A stretch of DNA of 50,860 nucleotides from assembly GCA_037139195.1 (NCBI GenBank), contig JBAXGW010000030.1, forward strand, positions 1-50,860, given 5' to 3'. Within the stretch, counting starts at the first letter, position 1. Each line of letters opens with the position of its first letter. The stretch is from JBAXGW01 sp037139195 (GTDB lineage: Bacteria > Bacteroidota > Bacteroidia > Bacteroidales > JAHJDW01). The translations under genes were made by a program, and so were the position numbers. Under the pieces are notes generated by a model. That model worked only from the letters and a program-made list of their open reading frames with translations. It was not told where the DNA came from and ran no database searches. Of the stretch, positions 26,979 through 35,591 are shown in pieces.

Positions 26979-28790
26979 ATGAAAATCAAACTTCTAATAT
27001 CAATATTTGCTTTAATATCAATTCATTCTATAGGACAAATTGAATACGCTTACTATCCCAGCTACAACACTATTATAAAAAGGTTTTTCAATAAATATTC
27101 AATAACAGATTCTACTGATGGCTCAGAAATTTATTTTGAGAAAAGACCAACTGGCTGGTATGTCTCAGTAAAAAAATACAGTTTAGGAACAATTAAAAGT
27201 GAATTATTTTGGGATAGCAAAACTGGCAAATACAATAAGACTAATTTTAATAAAAGCAAGTCTAGATTAGAATACAAAGAAAATTTAACAAAATTTCAAA
27301 ACAATTGGGCTAAAATTTATTACAACATATGCCCTTACTATGGCTATGTCGGATGGGATTGGGATGTAATTGAAAAGCTAAAAGACAAGACGAATCTTCC
27401 TGATTCCACTCTATATGCACTTGGAAGAGCTTATTCATATTATGCTAATAGCTTATTAAATGATAACAGGGGTTATATTGATAAAGAAAAACAGTTTCTA
27501 TTACCTTCCGGACTCAACAGCATGACTTCGAACCAGCTAGATGAATACAGATATTACAGACATCTTGCAATTGAAAAATTTTCTGAATTAGCAAATATCA
27601 ATCCTAATTATGAAACTATTGTTGGTGCAATTGGACTTAAAGCATCAAATGAATATTTAACTTCATTTTTAGATATGAGAATGTACCAAAACGAAGATGA
27701 AGCATTACATGAAATAAAAGAAGGACTATACAGCGATTATACAATACTAGCAGCTAAAAATCTATTAAACTCTTGTGATACAAATGCAATTCTATTTACT
27801 GTCGGAGACAATGAAATATATCCATTATTATATATTCAATCAATTCTTAAATATCGAGCTGATGTTTTAGTAATAAACTTTAATCTTTTACAATTCGACA
27901 GATATATAAATTGCTTAAGAAAAGAAAATATTGGAGCATCAGGAATAGAACTTTATCTAAAAGCCGAAGATATTATTGATAATTTAAGAGAAGTCGTTAC
28001 TATAGATACTAGTTTCCAAGCTCCTATTGAACTTTCAGAAGTATTTAATTATGTAAAAGACGAAAAATATTTCAAATATCATGGAGAGTCTAAATACCAT
28101 AGTATTCCATCTAACAAATTCGAACTACATCAAGGTGAAAACAAAATAGAATTAAGCACAAATAGCACATATATCTTACGTAATCAACTAATTTTATTAG
28201 ATATTTTAGCATCAAACAATTCGCGCAGACCAATATATTTCAGATCGCAATTTTCTGATTTTGGAATAAACAATTATCTAAAATTAGATGGCTTAGCATA
28301 TAAACTAAATTCCTTTATTAATAAGCCAGAAAATAACAATATAAATACATCATCAACTTTCCATAAATTAATGACAGATTTCAACTGGAGCAAATTAAAT
28401 GAAGCTAAGCTACAAGAAAAATTATTCAGCTTTTACTATAGGTATTGTTTTTCCATACTCTCTGACGCATTATTAGATGAAAATAAAATTGATTCTGCAA
28501 AATGCATTATTAATAAATATTTTGAAATATTCCCTAATGAAACTTTAAAATTTGATGACAGTACACTTCCATTTATAAAGAACTTATACAAAATCCACGA
28601 ATATGAAAGAGCAAATATTGTTTCAAAACAATTGATTTACAATATAAAAAACAACATTAATAGTTCAAACGAAATGATTTACTATGCTAATGACACTGAT
28701 TATAAGGAAACATTGAAAGAACTTAGATTACTAGCAGAAAAGTATGAACAAAAAGAAATAGTTTCAATTATTAAGAAAACAAAACTCTAA
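26979..28790 (+). CDS. Large exported protein of unknown function with a DUF2723-like segment
   Basis: A 603-residue protein with a signal peptide (MKIKLLISIFALISIHSIGQ) and otherwise no clear membrane segment. I do not recognise the whole. Around residues 270-310, LFTVGDNEIYPLLYIQSILK followed by YRADVLVINFNLL resembles the soluble-domain block 'LFTxGDNDTxPLWYLQEVxxxRxDVxVxNLSLL' of Bacteroidota DUF2723 membrane proteins. TPR-like helical stretches lie at about 140-240 and near the C-terminus. Here the block appears without the multi-spanning part. It follows terC by 15 bases and its stop codon overlaps the converging metF stop by 4 bases. Confidence 0.65.
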   Translation: MKIKLLISIFALISIHSIGQIEYAYYPSYNTIIKRFFNKYSITDSTDGSEIYFEKRPTGWYVSVKKYSLGTIKSELFWDSKTGKYNKTNFNKSKSRLEYKENLTKFQNNWAKIYYNICPYYGYVGWDWDVIEKLKDKTNLPDSTLYALGRAYSYYANSLLNDNRGYIDKEKQFLLPSGLNSMTSNQLDEYRYYRHLAIEKFSELANINPNYETIVGAIGLKASNEYLTSFLDMRMYQNEDEALHEIKEGLYSDYTILAAKNLLNSCDTNAILFTVGDNEIYPLLYIQSILKYRADVLVINFNLLQFDRYINCLRKENIGASGIELYLKAEDIIDNLREVVTIDTSFQAPIELSEVFNYVKDEKYFKYHGESKYHSIPSNKFELHQGENKIELSTNSTYILRNQLILLDILASNNSRRPIYFRSQFSDFGINNYLKLDGLAYKLNSFINKPENNNINTSSTFHKLMTDFNWSKLNEAKLQEKLFSFYYRYCFSILSDALLDENKIDSAKCIINKYFEIFPNETLKFDDSTLPFIKNLYKIHEYERANIVSKQLIYNIKNNINSSNEMIYYANDTDYKETLKELRLLAEKYEQKEIVSIIKKTKL

Positions 28791-29740
28791 TAAACCGCTT
28801 TAGCAATCTTCACAATATTGTCTGATTTTCCCATTGTGTAGAAATGGATAATTGGCACCTTGCGAGCAACTAACTCTTTGCATTGTTTTATTCCCCACTC
28901 TACTCCAACTGCTCTAACTTCTGCATCTGATTTGCATTTTAAAACTGCACTCGACAATTCTTCTGGCAAATCGATATGGAAAGTTTGTGGCAAAATATGC
29001 AAATGCGATTTTATTGAAATTGGTTTGATTCCTGGAACTATTGGAACTGTAATTCCCTTAGCACGACAAGCATCCACAAAGTTAAAATACTTTTGATTAT
29101 CGAAAAACATTTGTGTTACAACATACTGAGCCCCAGCATCTACTTTTGCTTTTAGATTATCCAAATCCAGCTCCATATTTGGCGCTTCGCTATGTTTTTC
29201 GGGATAACCAGCTACTCCACAAACAAAATTGGTTGGAGTTGAGTTTTCACAATCTAAATCAATATACTTACCATTATTCAAATCCATTATTTGTTTTAGC
29301 AAATCTATAGCATGATTATGTCCTCCAGGTTCTTGAACAAATCTGCGTGTTGATTTATCGGCATCGCCTCGCAAAACCAATAAATTATCAATGCCCAAAA
29401 AATCTAAATCTATCAATGCATTTTCGGTTTCTTCTTTGTTGAAACCAGCACAAATCATGTGAGGCACAACGGGCGTTTTATATTTATTTAGAATTGCCGC
29501 CGCAATACCAACAGTACCGGGTCTTTTCCTTACAACTCTTGGCTCTAACAAACCATTGGCGTGTTTTTTATAAACCACTTCCTCGCGATGATAGGTAACA
29601 TTAATATATTGCGGATTGAATTCCATCAATGGATCAATGGTATCATAAATCGATTGAATATTAGAACCTTTCAAAGGAGGCAATAATTCAAAAGAAAATA
29701 GTGTTTTGTCGGTTTTGTTTAATATATCTGTAATCTTCAT
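28787..29740 (-). CDS. metF: Methylenetetrahydrofolate reductase
   Basis: A 317-residue flavoenzyme that reduces 5,10-methylene-THF to 5-methyl-THF, the methyl donor for MetH. Family signatures are: FSFELLPPLKGSN (the catalytic Glu region), NPQYINVTYH, VPHMICAGFNKEETENALID, NLLVLRGDAD, DAGAQYVVTQMFFDNQKYFN (folate-binding region), and VPIVPGIKPI. Length is normal for bacterial MetF. It lies 122 bases downstream of metH on the same strand and is probably co-transcribed behind the SAM riboswitch. The 3' end overlaps the converging gene by 4 bases, with no terminator in between. Confidence 0.96.
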   Translation of the reverse strand: MKITDILNKTDKTLFSFELLPPLKGSNIQSIYDTIDPLMEFNPQYINVTYHREEVVYKKHANGLLEPRVVRKRPGTVGIAAAILNKYKTPVVPHMICAGFNKEETENALIDLDFLGIDNLLVLRGDADKSTRRFVQEPGGHNHAIDLLKQIMDLNNGKYIDLDCENSTPTNFVCGVAGYPEKHSEAPNMELDLDNLKAKVDAGAQYVVTQMFFDNQKYFNFVDACRAKGITVPIVPGIKPISIKSHLHILPQTFHIDLPEELSSAVLKCKSDAEVRAVGVEWGIKQCKELVARKVPIIHFYTMGKSDNIVKIAKAVY

Positions 29741-29862
29741 TTTCAGTTTATAAAGTTCTTAAAGTTATAAAGTTACAAGTTTACGTGTTAACAGGTAAAC
29801 GAGTTAAGAAACTTGAATATTCGCCGAATGGCTTCTGTATTCTGGCTTCTTGCTTCTGTATT
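29741..29862. repeat. metH-metF spacer with small direct and inverted repeats
   Basis: The spacer holds aaagtt-type strings (shared with the panB upstream region), an inverted pair GTTTAC / GTAAAC (29779-29784 and 29795-29800), and two copies of GCTTCTGTATTCT (29831-29843 and 29852-29864). The second copy overlaps the metH stop codon. No terminator with a T-run is visible, in keeping with read-through into metF. Confidence 0.6.
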
Positions 29863-32800
29863 CTATTTATAATTTAAATTAGGCATTAATAATCGTTCTG
29901 CTTCTTCAAAGGTACAATTTTTTCGTTTAGCATAATCGGCAACTTGAATTTCGTCGATTTTGGCAACATTGAAATATTGCGATTGCGGATTAGCAAATAT
30001 ATAACCGCTAACACTCGCCACTGGATACATTGCAAAACTTTCGGTTAATGTTGCTCCTACTTTATTTTCGACATCTAATACATCAAAAATTGTTTGTTTT
30101 TCTGAATGTTCAGGACATGCTGGATAACCTGGAGCTGGACGAATACCATTATATTGCTCTTTATGTATTTCAGGCATAGAAAGCGCTTCGTTGTTTGAGT
30201 AACCCCAAATCTCTGTTCTAATTTTTTTATGCAAAAGTTCTGTAAAAGCTTCGGCTAACCTATCAGCTAATATTTTCAACATCAACGAATTATATTCATC
30301 ACCAACAGCTTTATATGATTCGATATGGCTCTCAATGCCCAAACCTGATGTTACGGCAAACATACCAACATAATCCAATTTATCAGTTTCTGAAGGTGCA
30401 ATAAAATCTGACAAACACAAATTTGGAACACCCGGTATTTTTAATTCTTGATTTCTTAAGAAATGGACATCACTAATTTTATGCAATTTTTCTTCTTCCG
30501 AAAAAATCTCAATATCATCGCCAATGGCATGCGCTGGAAAAATTCCATAAGCCGCATTTGCAGTAAGCATTTTTTCTACTATTATCCTATCAAGCAATAC
30601 CAAGGCTTCATTCAACAATTTCCTTGCTTCTTCGCCTCTAATTGGGTCGGAAAGAATTTGTGGAAAACGTCCTGTCATCTGCCATTCGTGGAAGAAGAAC
30701 GTCCAATCGATATATTCAGCTATTTCTTTCAACGAATAATTATTCAAATAATGAACACCCAATTGTTTTGGTTTCGCAATCTCTTGGTTAGTCCAATCTA
30801 TATGAAGTTTATTTTTGCGCGCTTCTTCTAAAGAGATAAAACCTTCCTTTTTAGATTTAGAAGCAGCATGTTTTTCACGTATTTCTTGATATTCTAGTTC
30901 AATAGCTTTTAACATTTCTACTTTTGCCGTTTGCGATAATAAATTAGCACTTACACCAACACTTCTTGAAGCATCTTTAACGTGAATTACAGGTGAATTA
31001 TAGTTTGGAGCAATTTTCACTGCGGTATGTATTTTAGATGTAGTAGCTCCACCAACTAGAATAGGGATATTCAAGTTCAAACGTTGAAACTCTTTAGCAA
31101 TATGAACCATTTCTTCTAACGAAGGCGTGATTAACCCGCTCAATCCAACGATGTCCACTTTTTCGTCAATAGCAGCTTGAACAATTTTATCCGCAGAAAC
31201 CATCACTCCCAAATCAATAACTTCGAAGTTATTGCAAGCCATAACCACACTCACAATGTTTTTTCCAATATCATGAACATCACCTTTTACGGTAGCTAGC
31301 AATACTTTTCCTGCCGAACTACTTTTCAAACCGGCATTTTCAATTTCGATATAAGGAAGAAGAACGGCAACTGCCTTTTTCATAACTCTGGCACTCTTCA
31401 CCACTTGTGGCAAGAACATTTTTCCTTTTCCAAACAAGTCGCCCACTATATTCATCCCATCCATTAGCGGACCTTCAATTACATGAAGCGCTTTTTCAAA
31501 TCCTTTGCGAGCTTCTTCGGTATCGGCGTCAATATATTCAGTTATTCCTTTGATTAAAGCATGCGTTAACCTTTCATTTACATGAAGATTACGCCATTCT
31601 TGAATTACTTCTTCTTTGGTTTCGGTATTTTTATTGTTTTCTGCAAAAGCAATCAATCGTTCCGTTGAATCTTTTCTTCTGTTTAGAATTACATCTTCAA
31701 CTAAAACAAGTAAATCTTTATCAATATCGTCGTAAACTGGCAAATTTCCTGCATTTACAATTCCCATATCCATTCCTGCATTTATTGCATGATAAAGAAA
31801 TGCCGAATGCATTGCATCTCGAACATAATCATTTCCGCGGAAAGAGAACGACAAATTACTAACACCTCCGCTAATTTTAGCATAAGGAAGATTTGCTTTT
31901 ATCCATTTTATGGTATTTATAAAATCTACAGCATAGTTATTATGCTCTTCCATACCCGTAGCAACAGTTAGAATATTTGGATCGAAAATAATATCTTCTG
32001 GTAAAACTCCAACTTTTTGAGTTAAAATATCATAAGCACGTTTACAAATTCTGATTTTATCTTCATAGGTAGAAGCCTGACCCACCTCATCAAAAGCCAT
32101 TACGATGATTGCAGCGCCGTATTGTTTAATTTTTGTAGCTTTAGCAATAAAATCATCTTCGCCCTCTTTCAAACTGATTGAATTTACAATAGATTTTCCT
32201 TGCAAACATTTCAAGCCAGCCTCAATAACTTCCCATTTAGAAGAATCAATCATTACCGGAATACGAGCAATATCAGGGTCGGCAGCTAAAAGATTTAGAA
32301 ATACAACCATTTCCTTTTTAGCATCCAACATCGCATCGTCCATATTCACATCGATAACTTGAGCGCCAGCTTCCACTTGCTGACGAGCAATAGAAAGTGC
32401 CTCTTCATATTTTTCTTCACGAATTAAACGAGCAAATTTCTTCGAACCCGACACATTGGTGCGTTCGCCCACATTTACAAAATTTGTTGTTTTATCAATG
32501 GTCAACGATTCAAGTCCACTTAATTTAGTAACGTGCTCTAATTCAATTGGTCTACGAGGCTTAGCATTTGCAGCAACACGAGCAAACAAGCGAATATGTT
32601 CGGGTGTAGTTCCACAACAACCGCCAATAATATTTACAAAGCTATTTTCGAGAAAATCTTCGATATGAGCCGTCATTTCTTCAGGAGTTTCATCGTATTC
32701 CCCAAATTGATTTGGCAATCCAGCATTTGGATAAGCACTTGTGTAGAACCGAGTTTTATGAGCAATTTCCTCAATATGAGGACGCATATCCTTAGCGCCA

Positions 32801-33537
32801 AGTGCACAATTCAATCCGATACTTAACAATTCGATATGAGAAAGGGAATTGATAAAGGCTTCAACCGTTTGACCCGACAAAGTTCTTCCACTAGCATCCG
32901 TTATCGTTCCCGAAACCATTACAGGCAAGTGCATATCTCTTGCTTTCAACGCTTCATCAACAGCAAATAAAGCAGCTTTAGCGTTCAACGTATCGAAAAT
33001 AGTTTCAATTAAAAACAAATCTACGCCGCCATCAATCAAACCATCCGCTTGTTCTTTGTATGCATCAAATAAATCATCGAACGAAACCGCACGATAACCT
33101 GGATTATTTACATCTGGCGAAAGCGATGCTGTTTTATTTGTTGGTCCAATCGAACCTGCAACAAAACGAGGTTTATCTGGATTAAGCGCAGTGTATTTAT
33201 CAGCAGCCAAACGAGCTACTCTTGTAGATTCAAGATTTAATTCCCTTGCCAAAACTTCCATATTGTAATCTGCCATGGAAATTTTATTGGCATTGAAAGT
33301 ATTGGTTTCGATAATATCAGCACCCGCTTCGAGATATTGTTCGTGAATTGCCTGAATCACATCGGGACGAGTGATTGAAAGCAAATCGTTATTTCCTTTC
33401 AAATCTGATGGATAATCAGCAAAGCGAGTTCCACGATAATCAGCTTCTTGCAATTTATAGCGCTGAATCATAGTTCCCATTGCACCGTCTATTACAAGAA
33501 CTCTGCGTGATAATTCGTCAAAAATAGTATTTTTCAT
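29863..33537 (-). CDS. metH: Cobalamin-dependent methionine synthase
   Basis: A 1224-residue complete MetH. Domains in order are the homocysteine-binding domain (about 1-325) with zinc ligands Cys244, Cys307 and Cys308; the pterin-binding domain (about 350-620; FVNVGERTNVSGSKKFARLI, VIDVNMDDAMLD); the B12-binding cap and Rossmann domain (about 650-890) with the axial His755 in DVHDIGKN; and the reactivation (SAM-binding) domain to the C-terminus with RPAPGYPACPEHSEK. It transfers a methyl group from 5-methyl-THF to homocysteine through cob(I)alamin. The zinc ligands lie close to E. coli Cys247/310/311. A SAM-I riboswitch about 430 bases upstream and metF downstream form a methionine regeneration unit. 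Confidence 0.97.
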   Translation of the reverse strand: MKNTIFDELSRRVLVIDGAMGTMIQRYKLQEADYRGTRFADYPSDLKGNNDLLSITRPDVIQAIHEQYLEAGADIIETNTFNANKISMADYNMEVLARELNLESTRVARLAADKYTALNPDKPRFVAGSIGPTNKTASLSPDVNNPGYRAVSFDDLFDAYKEQADGLIDGGVDLFLIETIFDTLNAKAALFAVDEALKARDMHLPVMVSGTITDASGRTLSGQTVEAFINSLSHIELLSIGLNCALGAKDMRPHIEEIAHKTRFYTSAYPNAGLPNQFGEYDETPEEMTAHIEDFLENSFVNIIGGCCGTTPEHIRLFARVAANAKPRRPIELEHVTKLSGLESLTIDKTTNFVNVGERTNVSGSKKFARLIREEKYEEALSIARQQVEAGAQVIDVNMDDAMLDAKKEMVVFLNLLAADPDIARIPVMIDSSKWEVIEAGLKCLQGKSIVNSISLKEGEDDFIAKATKIKQYGAAIIVMAFDEVGQASTYEDKIRICKRAYDILTQKVGVLPEDIIFDPNILTVATGMEEHNNYAVDFINTIKWIKANLPYAKISGGVSNLSFSFRGNDYVRDAMHSAFLYHAINAGMDMGIVNAGNLPVYDDIDKDLLVLVEDVILNRRKDSTERLIAFAENNKNTETKEEVIQEWRNLHVNERLTHALIKGITEYIDADTEEARKGFEKALHVIEGPLMDGMNIVGDLFGKGKMFLPQVVKSARVMKKAVAVLLPYIEIENAGLKSSSAGKVLLATVKGDVHDIGKNIVSVVMACNNFEVIDLGVMVSADKIVQAAIDEKVDIVGLSGLITPSLEEMVHIAKEFQRLNLNIPILVGGATTSKIHTAVKIAPNYNSPVIHVKDASRSVGVSANLLSQTAKVEMLKAIELEYQEIREKHAASKSKKEGFISLEEARKNKLHIDWTNQEIAKPKQLGVHYLNNYSLKEIAEYIDWTFFFHEWQMTGRFPQILSDPIRGEEARKLLNEALVLLDRIIVEKMLTANAAYGIFPAHAIGDDIEIFSEEEKLHKISDVHFLRNQELKIPGVPNLCLSDFIAPSETDKLDYVGMFAVTSGLGIESHIESYKAVGDEYNSLMLKILADRLAEAFTELLHKKIRTEIWGYSNNEALSMPEIHKEQYNGIRPAPGYPACPEHSEKQTIFDVLDVENKVGATLTESFAMYPVASVSGYIFANPQSQYFNVAKIDEIQVADYAKRKNCTFEEAERLLMPNLNYK

Positions 33538-33600
33538 TTTTAATTAATTTACTTTACAATTTAAGCATTTTACTGATATTAAACATATCCAATAGTCAAA

Positions 33601-33719
33601 GTCTAGTTCAAAATGTTAGAGAACGAGGCTTTGTGAGTTTTGAAAATCAAGAAGTTTACTGGAGTAAATGACTGTTTTCAAAACCACAATAACGAAGTTA
33701 TCGGACATTTTGGACAGAC
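33601..33719 (+). repeat. Long hairpin repeat, copy B
   Basis: A nested imperfect palindrome. GTCTagttCAAAATGT (33601-33616) pairs with ACATTTTGGACAGAC (33705-33719), GAgAAC pairs with GTTATC, GTTTTGAAAA pairs with TTTTCAAAAC in the middle, and a TTTAC/GTAAA hairpin is at the tip. It is related to copies A and C and lies 64 bases upstream of metH, in the opposite orientation to metH. Confidence 0.85.
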
Positions 33720-33723
33720 ACTA

Positions 33724-33760
33724 CAAAAAAAATCTCTTCCAAGATAATGAGAAGAGATTT
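33724..33760 (-). terminator. Intrinsic terminator in the metH leader
   Basis: AAATCTCTTC (33730-33739) and GAAGAGATTT (33751-33760) form a perfect 10-bp stem with an 11-base loop. On the minus strand it is followed by a run of T residues (33725-33730). It stands between the SAM aptamer and metH and could be the site of transcription attenuation, although it is over 200 bases from the aptamer. Confidence 0.75.
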
Positions 33761-33850
33761 GTTATATTTTATTTTAACGATATAATCATCACATTCAACA
33801 TTATCTTTCTCTTTTAACTTAGAAGCACACTCAATTTTCATTGATACTTC

Positions 33851-33974
33851 TGTGTTAGTTTAGAATGTTTGAGACCGAGGCGAACGATATTGAGGAGAAA
33901 AGGAGTTTACAAGAGTAAATGACTTTTTTTATCAATGAGTTTAACGACGGTATCAGGCATTATAGACTGACACA
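33851..33974 (+). repeat. Long hairpin repeat, copy C
   Basis: The outer arms TGTGTtAGTtTAgAATG (33851-33867) and CATTATAGACTGACACA (33958-33974) pair over about 26 bases when the flanking GAgACC/GGTATC is included. The tip hairpin TTTAC/GTAAA is again present. Its right end overlaps the P1 3' strand of the SAM riboswitch (33972-33976). Confidence 0.85.
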
Positions 33975-34058
33975 ATCTAGAGTAGGAAGTAGCACCTTGC
34001 CATAAGCCGGTTGCTAAGGTTTCATAGGGCCTAATCCCTCAACCTTTCTTGATATTGT
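33972..34058 (-). promoter_or_regulatory. SAM-I (S-box) riboswitch aptamer upstream of metH
   Basis: Read on the minus strand, the S-box core is complete: ATCAAGA, AAGG...CCTT (P2), GAGGGA with GGCCC, ATGAAACC, GCAACC...GG (P3 region), AAGGTGCTA and a closing CC. P1 is short: ACAAT (34054-34058 on the plus strand) pairs with ATTGT (33972-33976). S-box RNAs bind S-adenosylmethionine and usually repress methionine genes by forming a terminator or hiding the ribosome site. It stands between a well-formed promoter (34076-34105) and metH-metF. Confidence 0.93.
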
Positions 34059-34075
34059 ATTTTAAAGAACTGATG

Positions 34076-34105
34076 CAAAGATACAAAGGATTTTGATATT
34101 TTCAA
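34076..34105 (-). promoter_or_regulatory. Promoter of the metH riboswitch leader
   Basis: On the minus strand, TTG (34103-34105) is followed after exactly 19 bp by TATCTTTG (34076-34083). This is a textbook Bacteroidota -33/-7 promoter. It lies 17 bases before the aptamer. Confidence 0.8.
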
Positions 34106-34139
34106 GAAAAAAAATTGTTGTAGTATTATTAAAGAGCAG

Positions 34140-34159
34140 AAATTCTTTTATTCGGACAA
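34140..34159 (+). repeat. Left direct repeat flanking the AAA_14 ATPase gene
   Basis: AAATTCTTTTATTCGGACAA recurs with one extra T at 35571-35591, three bases past the stop codon of the ATPase gene. Together they bracket the gene and its promoter region (about 1.4 kb). Confidence 0.75.
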
Positions 34160-34168
34160 TTAATATTC

Positions 34169-34278
34169 ATTCCTAAAACTTTGAAAATATTAAATGTTTG
34201 GAGAATATTTTTAATTTATATTCCTAATTATCACTAAATAATCAATCTTTTAGGAATAATAAACGATAATATTCCTAA
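34169..34278 (+). promoter_or_regulatory. Cluster of ATTCCTAA motifs upstream of the ATPase gene
   Basis: The 8-mer ATTCCTAA occurs at 34169-34176, 34220-34227 and 34271-34278, and inverted (TTAGGAAT) at 34250-34257. The last two form an inverted pair with a 13-bp spacer ending 16 bases before the promoter. This may be an operator array or the remains of a small palindromic element. Confidence 0.45.
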
Positions 34279-34294
34279 TACTATCATAATAATT

Positions 34295-34324
34295 TTGAAA
34301 CATTAAAAATACATTGTATATTTG
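34295..34324 (+). promoter_or_regulatory. Promoter of the AAA_14 ATPase gene
   Basis: TTG (34295-34297), 19 bp, then TATATTTG (34317-34324), 29 bases before the ATG. It fits the Bacteroidota consensus in both elements and spacing. Confidence 0.75.
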
Positions 34325-34353
34325 AATCGTAATTTAGTATAACACCAACAAAT

Positions 34354-35568
34354 ATGAATAAACTTATTAGAGAATCTGAGCTAAATAAACTACTCGCTTT
34401 AAAAGATAAAAATTTCATCAAAGTTATCACAGGAGTTCGCAGAGCTGGAAAATCAACGCTACTTTTACATTTTCAAGATTTACTAAAAGAAAAATCACAA
34501 GACACATCAATCATTTCGATAAACATGGATTTGCCTGAATTTCGTTTTCTAGCAGAAAAAAACTGGAAAGAAATTTATGATTATATCAAAAACTTGCTTA
34601 AAAAAAACGAAATGAACTATGTCTTTATTGATGAAATTCAAAATGTTCCAGAATTTGAAAAACTACTTGAGGGTTTGTATGTGACTGAATATATAGATTT
34701 ATATGTTACAGGCTCAAATGCATATCTATTATCAAGCGAATTAGCGACTTTACTTACTGGAAGAGCATTTGAAATAAACATCTTACCCTTTTCTTTTGCT
34801 GAATATTTAAAAATAACAGGCAAAGAATCAAATGTTGATAGAGCATTTTCCGAATACTTGAAAACAGGAGGTTTTCCAGAAGCTGTAAAATTCATGGAAA
34901 GCAGCGAAAACTTTGCTTTTAAATATTTAAAAAACATTTTTGAAAACATTTTCAAAAACGACATTCAAAAACGACATTCAATACATAACGATATCGCCTA
35001 TAATCAAGTGGTTAATTTTTTGATAGATAGTATTGGCTCCAGAACCTCTGCAAAAAGCATATCAAATACATTAATTTCCAATGGAAAGAAAATCGACAAT
35101 AAAACTATTACAAAATACATAGAATCATTGGTTGAGTCTTATCTTTTTTACAAAGTAAGTAGATACGACATTAAGGGAAAGCAACACTTGGCAACACAAG
35201 AAAAATATTATCTTGTAGATTTAGGTTTGCGAAATGCACTGTTAGGCAAAGAACTCACGTCGGATTATGGACATCTGCTCGAAAATATAATATTTCTTGA
35301 ACTACAACGACGAGACTACCAAATATGGATTGGCAAAACCGACAATCTGGAAGTAGATTTTGTAGTTCGAGATAAAGAAGGATTCACTCAATACATCCAG
35401 GTTGCATACACCGTAATAGACCCATTAACACTTGAAAGAGAACTTGCTCCATTTTTTAAAATATCCGATTATAGCAATCGAATACTTATAACGATGGATT
35501 ATGAATCAGGAAGCCATAAAGGAGTTAAACAGGTTAATGCAATCGATTGGCTTTTAAATAAAGTTTAA
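34354..35568 (+). CDS. AAA_14/DUF4143 family ATPase
   Basis: A 404-residue cytoplasmic protein. The N-terminal AAA_14 ATPase domain has Walker A GVRRAGKST (27-35) and Walker B YVFIDEIQN (Asp93, Glu94). Then YVTGSNAYLLSSELATLLTG, RAFEINILPFSFAEYL and the lysine/helix-rich linker lead to a C-terminal DUF4143 domain, which holds a PD-(D/E)xK-like core (LLENIIFLELQRRDYQIWIG, LEVDFVVRDKEG, IQVAYTV). This family is abundant and patchily distributed in Bacteroidota and anaerobes, with an unproven role. The gene has its own promoter and is bracketed by direct repeats (34140, 35571), consistent with acquisition as a single-gene unit. Confidence 0.88.
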   Translation: MNKLIRESELNKLLALKDKNFIKVITGVRRAGKSTLLLHFQDLLKEKSQDTSIISINMDLPEFRFLAEKNWKEIYDYIKNLLKKNEMNYVFIDEIQNVPEFEKLLEGLYVTEYIDLYVTGSNAYLLSSELATLLTGRAFEINILPFSFAEYLKITGKESNVDRAFSEYLKTGGFPEAVKFMESSENFAFKYLKNIFENIFKNDIQKRHSIHNDIAYNQVVNFLIDSIGSRTSAKSISNTLISNGKKIDNKTITKYIESLVESYLFYKVSRYDIKGKQHLATQEKYYLVDLGLRNALLGKELTSDYGHLLENIIFLELQRRDYQIWIGKTDNLEVDFVVRDKEGFTQYIQVAYTVIDPLTLERELAPFFKISDYSNRILITMDYESGSHKGVKQVNAIDWLLNKV

Positions 35569-35570
35569 AT

Positions 35571-35591
35571 AAATTCTTTTTATTCGGACAA
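35571..35591 (+). repeat. Right direct repeat flanking the AAA_14 ATPase gene
   Basis: A near-exact second copy of the 34140-34159 sequence, with one extra T, beginning three bases after the ATPase stop codon. The rest of the 295-bp gap to the next gene is AT-rich and holds a candidate promoter at 35744. Confidence 0.75.

Noticed and set aside
33698..33841. A 47-codon minus-strand ORF (MKIECASKLKEKDN start) between the SAM riboswitch and metH
   Set aside because: It runs through the intrinsic terminator and into hairpin repeat B, so its C-terminal half is made of non-coding elements. It has no recognisable family and is short enough to occur by chance.
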